From Macrotis lagotis (Eukaryota > Chordata > Mammalia > Peramelemorphia > Peramelidae): a DNA stretch of 64,000 nucleotides. Location: positions 136,886,100 to 136,950,099 of the forward strand of contig NC_133663.1 in the NCBI RefSeq assembly GCF_037893015.1, written 5' to 3'. The position numbers and the translations under genes were made by a program. Below, piece by piece: positions 21,111-33,340 of this stretch (position 1 is the stretch's first letter; each line of letters begins with the position of its first letter). The notes under the pieces are model-generated. The model had not been told where the DNA came from. It did no database searches and saw nothing but the letters and a program-made list of their open reading frames with translations.

Positions 21111-24100
21111 ACATCAATGAGAAAAATTGAAAAAGAAACTCAAGAGAAAATTAGCATCTAGCAAACAAGAAAACAAATCCTTGGATAATACAAAAGGATA
21201 AAGAGAAAAACAAAATAATTCTCTCAAATCCTCAATTGGGAAAATGCAAAAAAGGAAATAATTCTCTCAAACTAAACTTAGGCAAAAGGAAAACTTCTTA
21301 AAAAATAAAATTGACCAATTGGAAGTGGAGTAGCAAAAGGTAGATGAAGAAAATTATTCTCTAAAAAAAAGTAATGTAATCTGTGGAAACTAATGACTTC
21401 ATGAGACAACAAGATTCTGTCAAACAAAATCATGAAGTAAAAAAACATAGAAGAAAATGTAAAATACCTCATTTGGATAACCACTAACCACTAACCTTGA
21501 AAAAAAATGAGGAGTGACAAGGTAAGAATCACTGGGTTTCCTGACCACTTTGAAGAGGGAAAAAACCTAGATTTGATATTATAGTATTTAGTGTTGGAAA
21601 AACTGCCCTGATATCATGAACCCAGAGGGCAAAAGAATTATTGAAAGAATACATCAATCACCTCCAGAAAGAGATTTCAAAATGGAATATTGTGGCCAAA
21701 CTCCAGAACTATCAGGTTAAAGAGAAAATCCTTCAGGGAGCCAGAAAGAAATAATTTAGATACCAGGAAGTCACAGAAACGATTACACAAGACCTGGCTG
21801 GATGAACATTAAGGGATCAAAGGTCCTGGAATAAGATATTCTGAAGAGAAAGGGAGCTTGGAGTGCAGTCAAAAATCCACTATCCAGCAACACTGAGCTT
21901 TCTCTTCCAGGGGAAAAGGTGAACATTTTATGAAATGTGAAACTTACATCTCTTCCTGATGAAAAGAGCAGAGCTGAATAGAAAATTTTGACATCAAAGA
22001 GTAGACTCAAGTGTCACATAAAAAGATTTGAAAAAAGGGGTAAAGAAAAAACTGCTATCCAATAAGATGAAACTGGCTATATTCCCTCCTGGTAGAAAGA
22101 TTCTCATAACTCTTAAGAATTTTAAATATATTAGAGAGAATATATTTATCCAGAAGTGATGGACACTCATGACTTATCCATGACTGACAGAATGATCTAA
22201 AGACAATATCTCCTTAAACATGCAGGACAGTAGAGAAATGGGAGGATGGAGGAGAATAAATGCAATGAATGACATTACACAGGCACAAAGGTCCTACTGC
22301 AATAGAAGGAAAGAAAGGAGGAGGTGAGAACCATCTGAATCTTACTCTCATCAGATTAGACCTAAAGTTAATATACACACCCTCTCTTAAGTTGAGAAAC
22401 TTATCTTACCATATAAGAATAAAACGGGGAAAGGGGAGGCAAGTGTAAAAGAGGAACTAACAGAAGGAAGAATGGGCAAAGGGAAAGGGGAAAGAAAAGA
22501 GAGAAGGGTTGGATACAAGAGGGCAATGATACTGAAGATAGTGGTATTCAAAAACAAAATACTGTGGAATATGGATAAAGTGAAAAAAGGGGGAAAGTAT
22601 AAATAGAGGGGGAGATAGAATGGAGGGCAATAAAGAGTTAGTAATTATAACTTTGATTGGGAATGGGATGAACTCTCCCATAAATCATGAGGGAATAGCA
22701 GACTGGATTAACAAACAGAATTCTACAATATGCTGCTTACAAGAAACTCATTTGAAGCAGAGAGAAACACACAGAGTAAATGTAAAATGGTGAAGCGAAA
22801 TATATTTTGCTTCTGCTAAAGTGAAAAAAAAAGCAAGAGTAGCAATCCTTTTCTCAGACGAGGGAGCTACAAATATAGATCTCATTAAAAGCGATAAGGA
22901 AGGAAACTATATCATCCTAAAACCATATCCTTCATTACCATAGATAATGAAGCAATTTCAGTACTAAATATGTATACACAAAGTGGTATAGCATTCAAAA
23001 TTTTAGAGGAGAATTTGAATGAGTTACAGAATGACATAGACAGTAAAACTCTATTGGTGGGAGACCTCAGCCTCCATCTCTCAGGTTTAGAAAATCTAAT
23101 CATAAAATATACAAAAAGAAAATTAAGGAGGTAAACAGAATACTAAAAATCTTAAACATGATAGAAATGTGGAGAAAGTTGAATGGGGATAGAAAAAAAA
23201 ATACATTTTTTCCCACTGTACATGGCACTTACACAAAAAATGACCATCTATTAGGCCATTAAAAACCTAATAATGAAATGCAGAAGGGCAAAATAGTGAA
23301 TACATCCTACTCAGATCATAATGCAATAAAAATCACATGCAATAATGGGCCAGGGAGGATAGACCTAAAACTAATTGGAAACTAATTAACCTCAATTTAA
23401 AGAATGAGTGGATCAAATAACAAATTATAAAAAGAATCAATTATTTCACCCTTGATAATGATCATAACAAGGCAACATACCAAGAGGCAGTTGTCAGGGG
23501 ATATAGTATATCATTCAGTGCTTACATGAATAAATTGGTGATAGAGGAAATTAATGAATTAAACATGCTGATAAAAAATTAAAGAAAAAACAAAGTAAAA
23601 ACCCACAATAAAATACCAAATTAGAAATTGTAAAATTTAAAGGAGAAATTAATAAAATTGAAAGCAAGAAAACTATAGAATAAATAAAAATAAGTATTGG
23701 TTTTATGAAAAAACCCAAAGAATTGATAAAATTCTGATTAATTTGATTTAAAAAAAGAAAGTAGACTACTAAATTACCAGTAACATAAATGAAAAAGATG
23801 AACTCACCACCAGTGAAGAGGAAATTAGAGTAATGGTATGGAATTCTCTTACCTGACTGTATTCTAATAAATTTAATATTCTATGTGAAATGAATGAATA
23901 TTTACAAAACTATAAGCACCCAAGATAAAATGAAGAAGAAATTAAATATTTACATAACCCTATCTTAGGAAAAGAAATTCAACAAGTCATCACTGAACTC
24001 CCTAAGAAAAAATATCCAGAGCAAGACAGATTGACAAGTGAATTCTATCAAACATTTAAGGAACAATTGGTTCCAATTCTATATAAACTCTTTGGTAAAA

Positions 24101-25347
24101 TAGGTGAGGACAGAACTCTGCCTCACTCTTTCCATGACACCAGTATGGTGCTGATACCTAAACCAGGAAGAGTCAAAGCAGAGAAAGAAAAGTATACACC
24201 TATCTCCCTAATGAATATGGATGAATAATCTTAAATAAATATTAGCAAAGTGATTTCAGTAAGTTATCACTAGGATAATACATTATGACCAAGTAGGATT
24301 TATCCCAGGAATGCAGGGTTGTTTCAATATTAGGAAAACTATTAGTTTAATTAACTGTATTAATAATAAACCTATCAAAAATAGCATGATTATATCAATA
24401 GATGCTGAAAAAGCCTTTATCAAAATATAATAACCATTTCTATTCCTTAGAATAATAAACAATATCTATGTGAAACGATCAACAAGCATTATTTTTCATG
24501 GAATAAACTGGGGGCATTCCCAATAAGATCAGAGGTGAAACAAGGATGCCCATTATCACCACTACTTTTCAGTATAATGTAAGAAATATCAGCTTCAGCA
24601 ATAAGAGAAGAGAAAGAAATTGAAGGAATTACAATTGGGAAGGAAGAAACAAAACTCCCACTCTGCAGATGACCAAGTGGTATACCTAGGGAAGCCTTAA
24701 AAATCATCTAAAACTACTAGAAACAGTTAGCAACTTCGGAAAAGTCATAGGATATAAAGTAAACTCTCATAAATCTTCAGTATTTCTATATATTACTAGC
24801 AAGATATACCATCAAAGAGCTAGAAAGAAAAATCCCATTCAAAATAAATTCAGAAAATACAAAATACTTAAAAGTCTACCTGCCAAGGCAGACTCAGAAA
24901 CTCTATGGAAACAACTACAAAACATTTCTCTCACAAATAAAATCAGATTTAAAAAACTGGGCAAATATCAACTGCTCATAGATAGGTTGAGCTTATACAA
25001 TAAAAATGCCAATTCTACCTAAATTGAACTAATTATCTTGTTCCCTATCAATCAAAATCCCCCCCCAAAAAAACCATTTTAATGAGTTAGAAAAAATTGT
25101 AAGTAAATTCATATGGAGAAATAAAAAGTCAATAATTTTCAGAGATTCAATGAAAAGAGTGCAAAAGAAGGTGGTCTAACCCTACCTGATCCAAAATCAT
25201 ATTATAAAGAATCATTCATCAAAGCTGTCTGGTATTGGCTTAGAAATAGAGTGGTAAGTCAGTGGAATAGACAAGGCACACTAACAGGATATGATTTTAG
25301 TAATTTGCTGTTTGATAAACCAAAGAGTCCAGCTATTGGGATAAAAA

Positions 25348-25593
25348 TTCTCTTTGATAAAAACTGCTTGGAAAATTAGAAGTTAATATGGAAGAAACAG
25401 ATTAGACCAACACTTCACACCCTATAACCAAGATAAGTTGCAAATGGATAGAGGATTTAGACATAAAAAGCTCTCTTCAATAAAATCTGTTGGGCAAATT
25501 GGATGTTAGTATGGCAGAAAATTGGATAAGACCAATACCTCATACCTGATACCAAGATAAGATCAAAATGGATACAAGATTTAGACATAAAAA
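25348..25593 (+). repeat. diverged tandem duplication in L1 ORF2
   Basis: Two successive units of about 120 bp (25348-25469 and 25470-25593) run through the same ORF2 stations: CTCTTTGATAAAAACTG / CTCTTCAATAAAATCTG, then ACCAAGATAAG, then GATTTAGACATAAAAA. They differ at many sites, so the duplication is old or was made between two L1 subfamilies. Confidence 0.8.
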
Positions 25594-26136
25594 AAAAACA
25601 ATATTATAAGAAAATAGGAGAGCAAAGAATAGTTTGCCTATCAGATCTATGGAAAGGAAAGCTGTTTATGATCACTGAAGAGAAATGGAAAACACCATTA
25701 AAAACAAACTAGATCATTGTGAATACATTAAATTAAAAAGCTTTTGCACAGACAAAGCAAAACAAAACACTGTAACCAAGATAAAAAGAAATGTACTGAG
25801 TCAGGAAACAATTTTTACAGCTAGTATTTCTGACAAAGGACTCACTTCTAAAATACATAGAGAACTGAATGAAATTTATCAAACAAAAGCCATTCTTCAA
25901 TTGACAAATGATCAAAGGAAAGGCAATTTACAGATGATTAAATCAAAGTGATCCATATTGATAAGGAAAATTGCTCTAAATCACTACCTATTATAGAAAT
26001 GCAAATTAAATCATCTCTGAGGTACCACCTCACACCTTTCAGACTGGCCAATATGACCAGAAAGGACAATGTTCAATGTTGGAAGGGATGTAGGATAACT
26101 GGGACACTAATGTTTTGTTGGTGGAGCTTCATTTTA

Positions 26137-27311
26137 TATTCTGCGACCTTGCTAAACTTGGCATTTATTTTTCTGGTGTTCCCAAAGCATACCATTTGCA
26201 AAGAGTGACAGTTTTGTTTCTTCATTACCCATTCTCATTCCTTCTAGTTCTTTTTCTTCTTCTTTTATTGATAAAGCTAACATTTCTAATACAATATTGA
26301 ATAACAGTGGTTAAAAACAGGTATACTTGCTGCATAACTGATCATATTGGGAATGCTTCAAGCATATTCCCATTACATATGACCATATGACTCTTGCTGA
26401 TAGTTTCAGACAGATATTGCTTGCATTTTAAGTAATATTCCATTTGTTCCTATGCTCTCTAGAACTTCTAGTAGGAATGGGGGAAGTATTTTGTCACAAA
26501 TTTTTTTTTTTTGCATCCTTTGAGATAATCATAAAATATGTTATGTTTGTTATTGATATGGTCAATTATATTAATAGATTTCCTAATATGAAACCTATTC
26601 TGCATTCATGGTATAAATTAAGTTTGATTATACGGTATTATCGTAGTGATAACTTGATGTTGATCACTTTACCAGAATTTTATTTAAAAATTTTTGCAAC
26701 CACATTCATTAGAGAAATTGGTCTCTAATTTTCTTTCTCTCTTTTGACTCTTCTTCATTTAGGTATCAGCAGTGCAGTCATGTCATAGAAGGAATTTGTC
26801 AGGGCTCTCTATTTATTATTTCAAATAGTATATGGAGAATTGGAAACAATTGCTCCTTGAATGTTTGGTAGAATTTACATGTGAATCCATCTGGCCTTGA
26901 AGTTTTTTTCTTAAGGATTTCACTGATGGCTTATTCGATTTTTATGAGATTGAATTATTTAGGTATTTAATTTTCTCTTTTAGCCTGGGGAAAATGATAT
27001 TTTTTCTATATTCACCCATTTCATTTAGATTATCAAAATGATCAGCATACAGTTGGATAAAATAGATCCAAATTGGAACTTAAATTTCCTGTTCATTGGT
27101 TGTGGATTCACCTTTTTCATTTTTGATTCTAGCAATTTTGTTTTCCTCTTTCTTTAAATTTAATGTTTTTATTTAAAAAAAACAATTCCTGATTTAATTT
27201 ATTAGCTCAATAATTTTCTTTCTTTTTATTTTATTAATTTCACTTTTAATTTTCAGCCTTTCTAATTTTGTATTTAATTGGGGATTTTTAATTTGTTCTT
27301 TAACTTTTTTT
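26137..27311 (-). mobile_element. older L1 ORF2 (RT to linker), antisense, part 1
   Basis: The complement of RT and the endonuclease-RT linker. It is interrupted at 27311 by the near-full-length L1 and resumes after 33130. It lacks its own 3' half at the left, where it is fused to the plus-strand L1. Confidence 0.8.
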
Positions 27312-27806
27312 GAAAAATTTTATTTATTTTGTTTTACAATTTTCCCCCATTTTTGCTTCCCTCCCCTCCCCCACTCCCCACAAAAAGAATTTTGTTAGTC
27401 TTTATAATGGTTCCATGTCATACACTGATATCAGTTGAAAGTGATGACAAAGAAATCAAATCCATAAGGAAGAAAAATAAACTATGCAATAGAAAAACTA
27501 CATAATATGTTAACTTTTTTCTTCTAATTTGAAGGTAATAGTCTTTGGTCTTTGCTCAAAGTCCATGATTCTTTCTCTGGATACAGATGATATTCTCCAT
27601 TGCAGATAGGCAAAAATTGTCCCTGGTTGTTGCACTGATGGAATGAACAAGTCCATCAAGGTTGATCATCACATCCATGTTGCTGTAAGGGCATACAATG
27701 TTTTTCTGGTTCTGTTCATCTTGCTCAGCATCAGTTCATGGAAATCCTCCCAGGCTTCCCTGAATTCCCATCCTCCTGGTTTCTAATGGAACAATAGTGT
27801 TCCATT

Positions 27807-27845
27807 TTATATATATATATATATATATATTATGTATGTATGTAT
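27807..27845. repeat. (TA)n/(TGTA)n tract in L1 3' UTR
   Basis: Follows TAGTGTTCCATT in the antisense L1 3' region, the same station where the CA tract at 62031-62080 arose. Confidence 0.95.
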
Positions 27846-29882
27846 CACAGTTTGCTAAGCCATTCCCCAATTGAAGAACATTAACTTGAATTCTAATCCT
27901 TTGCCACCACAAACATGCTATGAATATTTTTGTACAAGTGATGTATTTACCCTTTTTCATCACCTCTTCTGGGTAAAGACCCAGTAATGGTATTGCTGGA
28001 TCAAAACAAATGCACATTTTTCTGGCGCTTTGGGTGTAGTTCCAAACTGCTCTCCAGAAAAATTGGATGAATTAACAGCTACACCAACAATGTAATAGTG
28101 TCCCAGGTTTTCCACATCCTTTCCAACAATGATCATTATCTTTTCTGGTCATATCGGCCAGTCTGAGAGATGTGAGGTGGTATCTCAGAGATGCTTTAAT
28201 TTGCATTTCTCTAATAAGTAATGATTTGGAGCAATTTTTCATATGAGAATAGATTGCTTTGATTTCCTCAGCTGTAAATTGCCTTTGCATATCCTTTGAC
28301 CATTTGTCAGTTGGGGAATGGCTTTTTTTTTTTTGAAAATTTAACTCAGGTCTCTGTATATTTTAGAAATGAGTCCTTAGTCAGAAATACTAGTTGGAAA
28401 AATTGTTTCCCAATTTACTACATTTCTTTTTGGTTTTGTCTGTGCAAAAGTCTTTTTTAATTTAATGTAATCAAAATTATATAGTTTGTTTTGAATGATG
28501 ATCTCTATCTCTTCCTTAGTCATAAACTGTTTCCATTTCCATAGATCTGACAGGTAAACTACTCCTTGATATTCAAATTGGCTTATAATATTTTTTTTGT
28601 GTCTAAATCCTGTAGCCATTTGGATCTTATCTTGGTATAGGGTGTGAGGTGGTGGTTTAATCTAAGTTTCTTCCATACTAACTTCCAATTTTCCCAACAG
28701 TTTTTATTGAAGAGAGAGTTTTTAGCCCAATAGCTGGACTCTTTGGGTTTATCAAACAGCAGATTACTATAATGATTTCCTGCTATTGTACCTAGTCTAT
28801 TCCACTGATAAACAACTCTGTTTCTTAGCCAATATCAGATAGTTTTGAAGACAAGTGCTTTATAATAGAATTTTAGATCTAGTAAGACTAAGCCAAATTC
28901 TTTTATCCTTTTTTTCACTGAATCCCTGGAAATTCTTGACTTTTTATTTCTTCATATAAGATTACTTACAAATTTTTCTAAGTCATTAAGATAATTTTTT
29001 GGAATTTTCATTGGTAGAGTGCTAAACAAGTAGTTTAGTTTTGGTAGAATTGTCATTTTTATTATATTAGCTCAACCTATCCATGAACAGATGGTGTTTG
29101 CTTTGATATGTAAATCTTATTTGGATTGTGTGAAAAGAGTTTTGTAATTGTTTTCAAAAAGCTTTTGAGTCTGCCTTGGAAGATAGTTTCCTAGGTATTT
29201 TATTTTATCTGAGGTTACTTTGAATGGAAATCTCTTTCTAGCTTTTTCTGCTGTATCTTGCTAGTCATATATAGAAATATTGTAGATTTATGTGGGTTTA
29301 TTTTATATCCTGCTACTTTGCTAAAGTTTCTAATTACTTCTAGAAATTTTTTAGATGATTTTTTGGGATTCTCTAGTTATATACTATCATGTCATTGGCA
29401 GAGTGAAAGTTTTGTCTCCTTCCCTATTCTAGTTCCTTCAATTTCTTTTTCTTCTCTTATTGCTGAGGCTAACATTTCAAATAGGAAAGTGAATACTGAA
29501 TATTAGTGGTGATAATGGGGATCATCGTTGCACCCCTGATCTTATTGGGAATGCATCCAGTCTATCCTCATGGAATATAATGCTTGTTGATGGTTTCAGA
29601 TAGAAAATGTTTATTATTCTAATGAACAAACCATTTATTCATACACTCTCTAGTATTTTTATTAGGAATGAGTGCTGTATTTTATCAAAAGCTTTTTTCA
29701 GCATCTATTGACATAATATTATGATTTCTGATAGGTATGTTGATATAATTAATTATACTAACAGTTTTCCTAATATTGAACCAACCCTGCATTCCTGGGA
29801 TAAATCCTACTTGATCATAATGTATTATCCTAGTGATAACTTGTTGTAATCGTTTAGCTAAAATTTTACTTAAGATTTTTGC

Positions 29883-29934
<52 letters not shown>
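29883..29934. repeat. (AT)n tract inside L1 RT
   Basis: Lies where other copies read TTTGCATCAATATTCATTAG (compare 41690-41710), so the tract appears to have grown from a short ATCAATATT seed inside ORF2. Confidence 0.95.
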
Positions 29935-29938
<4 letters not shown>

Positions 29939-30038
29939 TCATCAGGGAGATTTTCTTTCTCTGTTATAACTTTTCCTGGTTTAGGTAGCAGCACCATATT
30001 GGTGTTATGGAAAGAGTTAGGCAGATTCCCTTCTTCAC

Positions 30039-30398
30039 CTATTTTTCCAAAGAATATTTATAGAATTGGAACCAATTACTCCTTAAATTTCTGATAGATT
30101 TTACTTGTGAATCCATCTGGCCTTGGAGATTTATTCTTAGGGAGTTCAATAATGGTTTGTTGAATTTCTTTTTTGAGATAGTGTTATTTAGGTTTTTAAT
30201 TTCCTCTTCAATTAATCTGGGTAATTTATATTTTTGCAAATTTTCATCCATTTCACATAGGTTGTCAAACTTAATGCCATATAGTTGGGCAAAATAATTC
30301 TGAATTATTATTTTAATTTCCATCTCAATGGTGGTGAGTTCACCTTTTCCATTTTTGATACAAGCAATTTGATTTACTCCTTTCTTTTTTTTGATCAA
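30039..30398 (-). CDS. L1 ORF2 endonuclease-RT linker segment (decayed)
   Basis: A 119-residue open stretch with [19 protein letters not shown] and the [19 protein letters not shown] block that precedes the RT domain of L1 ORF2. Part of the near-full-length minus-strand L1. RT motif sequence follows at 29685-29880 ([17 protein letters not shown]), after a TA tract. Confidence 0.75.
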   Translation of the reverse strand: MIKKKKGVNQIACIKNGKGELTTIEMEIKIIIQNYFAQLYGIKFDNLCEMDENLQKYKLPRLIEEEIKNLNNTISKKKFNKPLLNSLRINLQGQMDSQVKSIRNLRSNWFQFYKYSLEK

Positions 30399-31478
30399 AT
30401 TGACATGAGGTTTATAAATTTTATTTTTTTTTATAAAAACAACTCTTGGTTTTATTTATTGGTTCAATTTCTTTCATAGGTCTATCATACCTAGGTTTTC
30501 TAACAATCTATTTATCTCCTTAATTTCCATCTTGTTTATTTAATGATTTTATTTATCTATATCTGAGAGCAAGAGTTTGAGTTCTCCCACTAGTAGAGTT
30601 TTCCTGTCTATATCTTCCAGTAGCTCTTTCAACATCTTATCTAAGAATTTGGCTGCTGTCCCATTGGGTGCATACACATTTTGTACTGAAATTACTTTTA
30701 TCTATGGTACCTTTTAGGAAGATATAGTTTCCTTCCTTATCTCTTTTAACACAATCAATTTTTGCAGCTGCTTTTTCTGAGATAAGGATTGCTACACATT
30801 TCCTCACTTCAGCTGAAGCAAAATATATTTTACTACAACCTTTTGGCTTTACTCTATATGCATCTCTCTGCTTCCAATTAATTTCTTGTCAGCAACACAT
30901 TGCAGGATTCTGGTTTTTAATCCACTCTGCTATCTGCTTTGGTTTTAAGGGAGAGTTCAACCCATTCACATTGAAAGCTATAAGTACTAATTCTTTATTG
31001 CCCCCCCCTGCTATCTTTAATCCAAGTCTGATGAAATGAAGATTCAAGTGGTTCTCACCTCCTCCCTCCTTCCTCTCAATTACAATAGATATTTTATACT
31101 TCTTGATATAATGAGATTTACCCCAATCTCCCTTCTCCTTACTGCCCCCACTTTTAAGGAGGTATCGTTCTTAAATCATTGTTTTTAATAGAGATACAAT
31201 TCTCAAGAGTTATGAGACTCTTTCGCTCAAGTGGCTGTATAGCCAATTTGATTTTATTGGATAGCAGTTTTTTTAACCTTTTCATGTGCCTCTTGAGCCT
31301 CCTGTTTGATGTCCAAATTTTCTATTTAGCTCTGGCCTTTTCATCATGAAATCTTGTTTCCCATTTCATTAAATGCCAAACATTTTCCCTAGAAGAGAAG
31401 GCTCAGCTTTGCCAGGTAGTGGATTCTTGGCTGCATTCCAAGCTCCCTAGGTTTTAGGAATATCTCATTCCAGTCCCT

Positions 31479-31763
31479 TCAATCCCTTAATGTTGCTGTG
31501 GTCAGGTCCTGCGTAATTCTTACTGTGGCTCCTATGTATTTAATTTTATTTTCTTTCTGGCTGTTTGCAGGATTTCTTTTTTCTTTTATCTGATAGTTCT
31601 TAAATTTGGCCACAACATTCCTTGGTGTTTTCATTTTAAGATCTCTTTCTGGAGGGGATCGGTGTATTCTTTCAATAACTATTTTGCCCTCTGGTTTCAT
31701 TATATCACTGAATTTTCCATCACTAATTCCTGTAATATTAAGTCCAGGCTTTTTTTTTTTCAC
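31479..31763 (-). CDS. L1 ORF1 RRM/C-terminal domain segment (decayed)
   Basis: The open stretch contains VIERIHRSPPERDLKMKTPR and VAKFKNYQIKEK, the conserved RNA-binding and C-terminal core of L1 ORF1 protein. A family hallmark, ER.HR.P, is intact. Separated by frame damage from the coiled coil at 32031-32279. Confidence 0.8.
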   Translation of the reverse strand: MKKKKPGLNITGISDGKFSDIMKPEGKIVIERIHRSPPERDLKMKTPRNVVAKFKNYQIKEKRNPANSQKENKIKYIGATVRITQDLTTATLRD

Positions 31764-32030
31764 TTCAGTGTTTTCAGGAAGGCCAATAATTCTCAGGTTC
31801 TCCCATCCTGATCTGTTCTTGAGGTCAGTGGTTTGGCTGATGAGGTATTTTACATTTTTTCTTTTTTTTTTTTTTTTGGTTTTCTGATTTTGTTTAAGTC
31901 AATCTTGCTGCCTCATGAAGTCATTAGTTTTCACCTAATTTCATCTTTTTTTGAAGAAAATAATATTTTTCTTCATTTATCTTTTGCAACACCTTTTCCA
32001 GTTGTCCAATTCTATTTTTGAAGAACTTTT

Positions 32031-32279
32031 CTACTTGCCCAAGTGTATTTTTAAGAAAATCATTTTCTTTTTTTGCATTTGCCCAATTGAGGATTTGAGA
32101 GAATCATTTTCTTTTTGCATTTGCCCAATTAAAAATCTGAGAGAATTATTTTCCATTTGTATTTGTCCAAGTGTATTTTCCACTGATTTATTTTCTTGTT
32201 GTGAGATGTTAATTTTCTCTTGCAACATGTTAGTTTTCGCTTGTGTTTGTTTTCTCAGTTTTTCCAATTTATTTTTCAA
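32031..32279 (-). CDS. L1 ORF1 coiled-coil segment (decayed element)
   Basis: An 82-residue open stretch reading KLEKLRKQTQAKTN...ENNSLRFLIGQMQKENDSL, a heptad-patterned coiled coil. ORF1 protein trimerises through this region and binds L1 RNA. The unit around IGQMQKENDSL is repeated in frame about every 14 residues (42 bp). It is part of the near-full-length minus-strand L1; the rest of ORF1 is in other frames, so this is a remnant and not a working gene. Confidence 0.75.
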   Translation of the reverse strand: MKNKLEKLRKQTQAKTNMLQEKINISQQENKSVENTLGQIQMENNSLRFLIGQMQKENDSLKSSIGQMQKKKMIFLKIHLGK

Positions 32280-33130
32280 TTCCTTCTTGATTCTTCAAGG
32301 AAGTCTTTCTGGGCTGGAGACCAATTCATATTTTCCTCAGCAGTGCTATATCTCTCTGGGTTAGTATTTGTTACTTCTAAGTATCTGTCTATGGGGCCCC
32401 CTTTCTTTGACCTTTTTTCATCTTTCTAGGATCTTGTGCTTGGGGTGGCAGAACTGGCTCTCAGAGGTTAGCTTTTGAAGATCCTAGAGTCTTTGTTCAC
32501 TTTTCTTAGTAATTCCAAGGGCCAACCATGGGGGGGGGGCACTGGTTACTGTCTCTGGATTGTTTGAGTTCCTCAGCAGCAGGGTCTGAGTTGACCTTGA
32601 ACACTGGCCTGGGCCCTGGGGGAGGGTGTTAATCTCCTTCCCTTGAGGGAAACTTGAGTGAACTCTGTTGCCCTGAGGGGGTGGGGGGGTTGTTCATTAT
32701 TTGTTCTGGGCAAATGACTCTGCTTAAAGTATGGAACTCAGGTCCCCGACCCAGCTGGTTGTTCTCCAGGCTGCTCTGAGACTCTGTGCTGGAACTCATC
32801 CTCCATGGCTCCTCCCTTCCCCCCACCCCCAAAGAGTCTGCAGCTAAAGTTGGTTCTTGCACTTGCCTCTCACTCACTGAAGTTTCTAAGACTGAGGCTG
32901 GGCTTCTGTCTTTCCCCAGCAGCTGTCCCCATGCTGATTCTCTGCTCTCATCTACCAGTTCACCCATGGTCCCCTCAAACAGACCTTCTTGGTAGGTGTT
33001 CACTTTGGTTCCCTTTCTGTGTTTTGTTGATCAAATTTCTGTGAAGAGATTTCTCTCATGTTAATTTTGAGGGGAGAGAGGAGCACTTATCACAGTGCCT
33101 GTCATCTCTCCACGATCTTGGCCAGAAGTC

Positions 33131-33340
33131 TGTTCTTTTACTTTTTTAGTTGCATGTTCAGGTCATTGTTGTCCTTTCTCAGGTTTATTCATGAAAGCAT
33201 TTAGAAAGTTAATATCTACTCTAATAAGTGCTTTGGCTATATTCCATAAGTTTTGGTATGTTATTGTCATCTTGGAGGAAATCATTATTTCTTTCTATGA
33301 TTTACTGTTTGATAAATGCATTCTTTATAATTAGGTTATT
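33131..33340 (-). mobile_element. older L1 ORF2 linker, antisense, part 2
   Basis: Continuation of 26137-27311 after the L1 insertion: GGCTATATTCCATAAGTTTTGG matches the linker region at 42440-42470 of another copy. Broken again at about 33340 by a short L1 3' end. Confidence 0.8.

Larger units (their letters stand above)
20101..26136 (+). mobile_element. long L1 with 5' terminus, sense; 3' end missing
   Basis: It starts with GACTTCC, then a GATGGTGGAGAGAAGAC-like leader matching the 5' terminus of the minus-strand L1 at 33130. Leader 20101-21120; ORF1 with coiled coil from about 21120 (units near 21230-21330) to about 22020; purine-rich spacer to about 22630; ORF2 from about 22637 to the break. 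The endonuclease part keeps CLQETHL near 22740 (catalytic Glu present). The RT block (about 24220-24700) and C-terminal part (25685-25951; 25948-26208 region with RKDNVQCWKGC) are readable but carry many stops. A diverged tandem duplication of about 120 bp lies at 25348-25593. The element ends abruptly at 26136 before the 3' UTR and is fused to antisense L1. Retrotransposition does not normally remove the 3' end, so a later rearrangement is likely. Confidence 0.85.
27312..33130 (-). mobile_element. near-full-length L1, antisense, with target duplications
   Basis: A 5.8-kb element. Minus-strand order: 5' terminus GACTTCTGGCCAAGATCGTG at 33130; GC-richer leader to about 32430; ORF1 (about 32420-31260) with coiled coil and C-terminal domain; short spacer; ORF2 (about 30985-27900); 3' UTR ending at a T-rich (A-rich on the minus strand) boundary at 27312. 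Flanking repeats are TGTTCTTTAACTTTTTT (27294-27310) and TGTTCTTTTACTTTTTT (33131-33147), 16 of 17 matching. Both ORFs have several stops and shifts, and two microsatellites interrupt it, so it is not active. Insertion into an older antisense L1 fixes relative age. Confidence 0.92.

Noticed and set aside
32629-33003. Minus-strand 124-codon frame in the L1 leader
   Set aside because: The L1 5' UTR is GC-richer and open by chance. No family match recognised, although some L1s have leader frames.
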